From: Platycnemis pennipes | Lineage: Eukaryota > Arthropoda > Insecta > Odonata > Platycnemididae | Reading direction: 5' to 3' | Assembly (NCBI GenBank): GCA_933228895.1 | Contig: OW121851.1 | Location: 112,117,271 to 112,181,270 of the forward strand | Length of the DNA stretch: 64,000 nt | Shown here: positions 58,521 through 64,000 of the stretch, one piece after another | How positions within the stretch are numbered: position 1 is the stretch's first letter | Layout of the letters: each line of letters begins with the position of its first letter | Position numbers and translations under genes: made by a program | Notes under the pieces: generated by a model | Databases searched by the model: none | Seen by the model: the letters and a program-made list of their open reading frames with translations, nothing else | Told to the model about the DNA's origin: nothing

Positions 58521-58571
58521 GTGGGAAGTAAAGCTCTGTATTTACTGTAAATACAGAGCTTTAGTGGGAAG
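58521..58571. repeat. 35-bp palindromic insertion flanked by 8-bp direct repeats
   Basis: gtgggaag (58521-58528 and 58564-58571) brackets taaagctctgtattta-ctg-taaatacagagcttta: 16-bp perfect arms and a 3-base loop. Units 1 and 2 have neither the palindrome nor the second 8-mer. Confidence 0.9.
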
Positions 58572-58620
58572 AGCCGTTATGTCGGCTGATCCGGGCCGCT
58601 CATCCTAGCGTGTAGAGCTA

Positions 58621-61029
58621 GCATAAGTTCGGTGAATTTGTTTACAAATTGGTTACTAAGCGGGTGCTATATGTTATAATATTTTAATTGTGATGCATTA
58701 AATTGCTGTATATTTTACTTAAATTAAAAATGTCTGTTCTTTTATTACATGAATGTTGATCTTTACTAATACGATAGTCTGTATTTGTAATTGTTAAAAA
58801 AATGATACATTTCTTTAAATAACCTTTTTGATAAATTTTCTTCTGTGTATAAAATTTTTATTTGGTCGAAATTAAAAGTATGGTTGTTTTCGATTGCATG
58901 ATTTGTCAATGCACAGAATTGTATTTTATTTTTATTGATATTCTGTGTTGTGAAAGTCTGTTTTTTTTAATATTGTGATGTTTGGCCTATATAGTTATTA
59001 CAATTACAATTACATAAATATTATTACAATTGTTACAGGGAATTGAATAAACGACATTACCTACTTTTTAACTGATGGTTTCAGATTTTAGTTTTGAATA
59101 TAAGTAAAAGTTTATGCTGAGTTTTGTGAATTCAACTTACCGTAAATATTAAGGAAATAACTTGATTGCGGTGAGACCTAGTGGTACAGGTCTGTCATTA
59201 TTACATAAAATTACTTTGTACTGCTATATTATATACTTGAGTGGACAAAGTTGTTTTATTTTAAGAAAGAAAGTTTTGAGTAACAAGAAAAGGTGCTCTC
59301 ATTGATTCTCTAAACTACAACATATTTGGTGCTTCTGACCTGTAATCCTGGTCTCAAATGAAATGTACTTAAGTATCTGAGACCTAATTACGGAACTTAT
59401 CGTGAAAGGAATCCGAGACCCACATTCTTGAAACAAAAGACGAAAGAAAAGATTGCAACCATATATGCTGAAATTATGAAGAAAATTAGTGCGAGGTGCG
59501 GAAAAGAGGACGAATGGGAAATTTCTTGGGACATGGGAGAAAATACAAGAAGTGGGAGGAAATAAGGAGATGTACGGAACAAATAATTAAAGGAGGTGGA
59601 GTTCTGAAGTTGTTAACAAAAGGAAAAATGGTTGTAAACTGAGAAAAAAATGAGGAATTTTGAATTGAATGAAAATATGAAGAAAGTATGCTAATCTGAA
59701 GACAGTAGTAGTGTTTGTGAGGGAGAATTCAAGAGAAATTGGAAAGTATTGCGAAGGAGGAGCATTCCACCAAAACCTACCCTAACTGATGGAACACTGA
59801 ATGGTAAAAACTGGAATTAATCATCATATTCCATTACGGTGCGTAAAAGATGAGACTCCTGAAGCCAATGGGGTTGTTTACCATTTTTGTATTGCCGAAT
59901 CTGATAGAGTTCGTAAAGTAAAAAGACCCGTATTTTTCCGTTCTTCGATCGGGCAATTAGTTCTCGAGTTACAAGCGGCGAAAAACTGAAGTTTTTAACC
60001 CTTTCGGAAAAGTGGGCGTGCCAAGGACTTGTGCTTCATCCACCTCGTCCGATCACAACTGAGACCGCGAAGCTACTTCGTCGTATCACAACGGGGGACA
60101 CACAGCTGACTCTGCTAATGGAAGTTGTTGCGACAGGATCTGTGCGAGCAGACCTTCCGCCCCCACATCCACTCCCCTCCCTTTCCCTCAAAACAGCCAA
60201 GGACGGGAGGTGGATGACTTCAATATCCTTAACGCAGCTTGTTCGGTGGGCGTCACCTTTTGTTTATTTTAAATTTTGGTTTATGAGTAAATGACTCTGG
60301 TTAGAAGATTAATTTTTAACTAAAATTAATTTTTTTGTTTCCATCTAAAGATTTTGTGTACAAAATAGCGATTTCGGTTCCAAGTAAACGCCCTCATTGG
60401 CTTCATAGAAGCACCGTCCATTTACATGGATATTATAATTTAACACGGGGATTTTTGGAGCTAGTTCTCATTGGTTCTCGTAAAGATTGCCTTAGAATTA
60501 GGAATTCTGGGTATCGTAATGGGCTGCGCATTTGCTCGGGAAACCGAAGGCTCTATTTCTTTAGTATGAGACCTTTGATGTAATTAAACTCCGAAGCTTA
60601 GCAGGAATTCGTTTCAGCATACGTAGGCATTCCAGTATTGTGACCAGTGTCGGAGTGATCAGAAACTCACAGCCATTGCTCATATTAAGAGGTGCATCGT
60701 ACCAGAGACCATTTTAACCATCACTCTTATCTCTTATCTATATTTTTCAAGTCTTATATCAGCGCAATCTCATAGTTTGAATCACTAGTTCTCGCAATGG
60801 AAAAGCACCGCATATCTACCATCGGTCTCTTGCTATAGCATGAAAATTGAAGGGAACGATAGAACAGCATTGATGAGACCTCGACCCTGATTGTATATCT
60901 TCTTGATTGGAAAATATTTTGCAATCGCGAAGCCTATGTCGTAAATGATTAAGAATTTCCTTTTGATGTACTTGTGATAACCATCTTTCAAATCAGGACA
61001 CATAGTTAACTATCCATCTTTTCCTCATC
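58621..61029. other. unassigned DNA
   Basis: AT-rich to 59700; later open frames (60031-60294, 60335-60583) have no recognised domain. Confidence 0.35.
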
Positions 61030-61345
61030 GTCATAACTGCCATCAAGCTTGTGATTGGACTGACGAAGCTCGTCTCTCGGTTCTTTCATGAGCTAATCTC
61101 TTCATGTTAACATTATTATTCCCTTGCGCAAATGTTTATAATTTCTCCCAAGTTACACATCCGAGGTGCCTCCGCAGTTCTTCCCATTCACCATTCCCTC
61201 TACGAATTTTTCCTTAAGAACATTTCGCTTCGAGTTACGTCTGTCTGATGACGTTTTATTATATTATTTACGTCATCGTTTTATAGTTTTGTTACTTCTT
61301 TTTTCTCCCGTTCTTCCCAAAAGCTGTAGCTCTTCGTTAGTCCCT
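61030..61345 (-). pseudogene. RTE-like 3' fragment, highly decayed
   Basis: gattggactgacgaagctcgtctctcggttc and later ttttttctcccgttcttcccaaaagc follow the minus-strand 3' end of the family at low identity. Confidence 0.5.
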
Positions 61346-62814
61346 TCACATTTGCCACTCCACGTGGTGCATCTGTTTCTATTCCCTTTTCATCCATTGA
61401 GTCCTCGATGAACGATTTGCGTTGTAAGTTTCGTTTTTCTTTTTTTTTCATTGGAGAGAGGTGCCGCAGTCTGGCATAGAGGGCCGCGAGTCGTTCGGGT
61501 TGGTTTTCGTCTCGTCATTTCGTTTTGCCTCTCGCCGCTCGAGGGAGAGAGAGGCTCTTTTGAGGCCGTGCTGTGTGCATCACTCGATGGGTAAAGAGAA
61601 AGGGAGGACCCTTTTTCGCCGGCCCTGAGAGGGGAAAATCACCACCCCGACAATGCAATCTCTTGATGCCTTCTTTCCCACACCAGCCATTCGTATCACT
61701 CCGCGCCATTCGCCTCGCGAGCGCTTTCATTTTCTCACTTCCCCGCCATCCTTCCTCGCCACTCTCGTCTCTTTGCGTTCGTTTTCACCCTCTCTCTCTC
61801 ATTCAATTTCCCTCCGTACGTTGCTTGGTATTGGATCTGCCTGTCTTCTTTCAATCACGCGCTTAAAAGAGCGGAAAATTGATATTCTGCCGTTGTCTCG
61901 CGAACTTTCGCTTTCTCACTAACAGGGCCTTTCTCTCATTCCAGGCATTTCGTTCCGCTGTCGTGAGCCGTTTAAATGTCGTGCCATCCAGTTAGTTCCC
62001 TTAATTTTCTTTCTTTTTACTTTCATAATACTGATTGTCGATTGATATTTCACGCCCTCTCAAGAATTCCGCCATAAGTCGTCTGCTTCCTAGAGGATGA
62101 GAACAGTTTTTTTAATCCCAAGTATCGAATTAAATGTGTCTCCTTGTATCCGCCAATCGGCGTTGCAATCGCTCTTCGTCTATTGCTCTCTGATGGGAGT
62201 TAACTATTCATTCAGATTGGCTGCTATTATTAGTTTGAACCTTCCATTGATTCACGCCTGGTGAAAATTTTTAATCCCCAACATGAGTAGTTCTTGACAG
62301 TTTATGTAAGGGATATTTTTGCCTGAAACTCATTGAAGAAATTATCCCGTGTTGATAACTGCTTAAAAATGGAATTTACAATTCGTGAATAATATTCACT
62401 AAATATACCTACATGCGGGAAACTGTACCTAATGATGGTCACCGTATTTCGACCATTTTTCTTCATATTTCTGTAATTAATAGATTGGGAGTGTTAACTA
62501 TCGTATTCGAGACTCACAATTAGTAGTCTTGTTAAAGTTCTCCTCTCGTAGAAAACGTATGTGGAGCTAAAATAAGCCCATCTACGGGAAAAACTCATGC
62601 CCAGTGCCGTTTTTGTTTACATTGTTGCAAAATTATTAGTATTTATTTCTCTTATAATTAAGGATGCTTAATTGCTTTTTTTCCAGATGCCCATGGTTAA
62701 ATTAACTCAGTTAATGCTGTAGGAAAATAATTTCACTTTGTATCCAACACCAATTGATTGTCGCTGTTTGCTATTTTTTTGTTTTACAACCTCGGCTTCT
62801 CATGATTGTTTCAG
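61346..62814. other. upstream region of the right-end gene
   Basis: A C/T- and CpG-rich stretch at about 61440-61890 could contain a promoter or non-coding exon for the gene at 62815. Its open frames on both strands lack domains. From 62770 a pyrimidine-rich tract leads to the acceptor. Confidence 0.35.
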
Positions 62815-62926
62815 GTGCTGGATGTCATGATAGGAAGTAAGCGGGCGTGATATGGCAAAGATGCGTTACTCGGAAATGCCTCGAGACGTTTCTTGTGACA
62901 GCTTAGCGGCCTTACGGATCAGCGAG
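62815..62926 (+). CDS. 5' exon of unidentified host gene (UTR plus first 25 codons)
   Basis: The acceptor catgattgtttcag ends at 62814 and a GTGAGC donor begins at 62927. The ATG at 62852 gives 25 codons (MAKMRYSEMPRDVSCDSLAA and LRISE) ending in phase 0 at the donor; 62815-62851 is 5' UTR with in-frame stops. It joins in phase 0 to 63643. The N-terminus has no signal peptide and suggests a cytosolic start. I do not recognise the protein. The presence of an acceptor shows that at least one non-coding exon lies further left, not located. Confidence 0.7.
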
Positions 62927-63642
62927 GTGAGCTTTTGATTGCTATCTGTTTTCAGTGATGATTTGTCGTTTGCAGCTAACCATCTTCTTGTGACTAACAT
63001 GAACGCTTCGTTTAGACATCAAAGTGAAGTTTCACAGCTGGGCAGAGAGGTGTCATGGCTTTTGTATACTGTCGTTTTGTTCGGACTTAAGGTCTCAGTT
63101 TTGGCAATATTATGACAAGCATGGCAAATCGACGCTTGGGTAAATACAAGGCTTATTCTTTGACGGCGTAGTGTCACGCCTTGCATTCAAAACTCGCTTA
63201 AACATAATTCTCTCTTAAATTCGTGCTGATTTTTTCGCCAATTGGATCAATACATGACGGTGCATTGCTTTTGAGTATTTACGGGGTAAATCTAATCCTT
63301 TTTTGCCAACAATCTGGATTAAAACTGAACATATTAATTTTTTATTTATTTTTATTTTTTTCCTCAGTTTTTTAATGATATTAGTTATTTATGTGCGCAT
63401 TCTCTCCTACTTTTAATGCATGATAGTTTTTTTCTGTCATTGAAAAGTGAATAGTTATGAACGTAGTATAGGTCATTTTTTATCTTAATGCATGTTTAGC
63501 ACTTGTTATTTGGTACCTTCCTCCGCCATACTGCATGAATTGATGTGCATGTTTTTTTTTGCTTGATGACAGTTCATTATTATTGGTATGTCAAATTTGC
63601 TACTCGGTTAATAAACGTGTGTTAAAAACTTCTTTCCGCCAG
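62927..63642 (+). other. intron, 716 bp
   Basis: GTGAGC at the left and ttctttccgccag at the right. A run of T-rich sequence lies at 63330-63360. Nothing else was seen in it. Confidence 0.65.
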
Positions 63643-63881
63643 AATTTTGAGGACAATCATGACAGTCACAATGGGAAACTGTCAGTAAATGATTTCGATT
63701 TCCCCACCTCGTACAACGGGAAAGACGAACCACTTTTGAAGCATGAACCTTCGATTGACGAGGTCGGAGTTCATAAGGCCAAGTCAGCCAAGTCTTACAC
63801 GTTGCCTGGATCAGAATCGGGTCGCCGCGAATCTGTAGGAAGTTGTGTGGCGCAACTATGTCCCTCTATTGGTCATTTCAA
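63643..63881 (+). CDS. second coding exon of the same gene (partial)
   Basis: The exon is 239 bases, phase 0 in and phase 2 out, with a strong GTAAGT donor at 63882. It encodes 79 full codons starting NFEDNHDSHNGKLSVNDFDF and ending SCVAQLCPSIGHF. It is hydrophilic and acidic at first, with DEPLLKHEP (a dileucine-like motif), then SYTLPGSESGRRESVGS, a Ser/Arg stretch that looks like a phosphorylation region. Such a disordered N-terminus is common in membrane transporters, channels and signalling proteins, but no domain is present to decide. An open frame extends upstream to an ATG at 63559; the acceptor makes that start unlikely. Confidence 0.75.
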
Positions 63882-64000
63882 GTAAGTAGTTCAACATTGG
63901 CTCTTGTAAACACTGTTTTTCAAATCAATCCATGTGGTGGAAACCGACGGATGGAACGTTTAATTCCTCTTATCCCCCTTTCTTGCTGTTCTTTGCCAAG
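63882..64000 (+). other. start of next intron
   Basis: Begins GTAAGTAG; the rest of the gene is beyond the window. Confidence 0.6.

Larger units (their letters stand above)
57272..58620. mobile_element. tandem array of a MITE, three 403-bp units
   Basis: tttctacacgaagcacttaa starts at 57337, 57740 and 58143, so the period is exactly 403 bp twice, and copies 1 and 2 are nearly identical. Each unit ends gcgtgtagag, which is the inverted form of the ctacacg start; the joints read gtgtagag-ccagcatt-tctacacg. A further left end (ctcttctacacgtccgcc) at about 57274 is not repeated. The third unit carries two small insertions. No transposase is visible; the superfamily is unknown, though 8-base spacers would suit hAT. 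Confidence 0.85.

Noticed and set aside
63559..63642. ATG at 63559 as gene start
   Set aside because: A good acceptor at 63641-63642 and phase match with the 62852 exon make this part of an intron.

Overview
This window looks like a repeat-rich, gene-poor stretch of an arthropod nuclear genome, most likely an insect. The evidence is spliced exons with GT-AG borders, tRNA-derived SINEs, LOA/R1-like, jockey-like and RTE-like non-LTR retrotransposons, and hAT, pogo/Tigger and PIF/Harbinger DNA transposons. I cannot name the species. Nothing prokaryotic, viral or CRISPR-like is visible.

Layout. 0-6.6 kb: a small TIR element, then a tRNA-derived SINE whose body has expanded into a ~100-bp tandem array. 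That array is split by a 4.5-kb LOA/R1-like retrotransposon with an uninterrupted 1371-codon ORF (endonuclease, reverse transcriptase, RNase H, terminal CCHC). 6.6-16 kb: a decayed RTE copy split by another short repeat, a pogo-like MITE, more SINE remnants and a jockey 3' fragment. 16-31 kb: mostly featureless DNA with one isolated candidate exon (16766-16880), a long hairpin, and a 0.5-kb TIR element at 28 kb. 31-35.6 kb: two hAT elements with exact 8-bp target duplications (one keeps a transposase C-terminal fragment), a tRNA-like SINE and several RTE pieces. 35.6-53 kb: RTE scraps, hairpins, SINEs and a CpG-rich block at 40.4-41.0 kb that may be a promoter. 53-58.6 kb: a young 5'-truncated RTE insertion, a 1.9-kb defective PIF/Harbinger element, and a 403-bp-period MITE array carrying two tiny insertions. 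62.8-63.9 kb: the first two coding exons of a plus-strand host gene that runs off the right edge and that I could not identify.

The only convincing host gene is at the right end. Almost everything else I can explain is transposon-derived. The window is informative as a record of nested insertions: LOA into SINE-derived satellite, short repeat into RTE, hAT beside RTE, and micro-insertions into a MITE array. Clear target duplications allow several boundaries to be set to the base.
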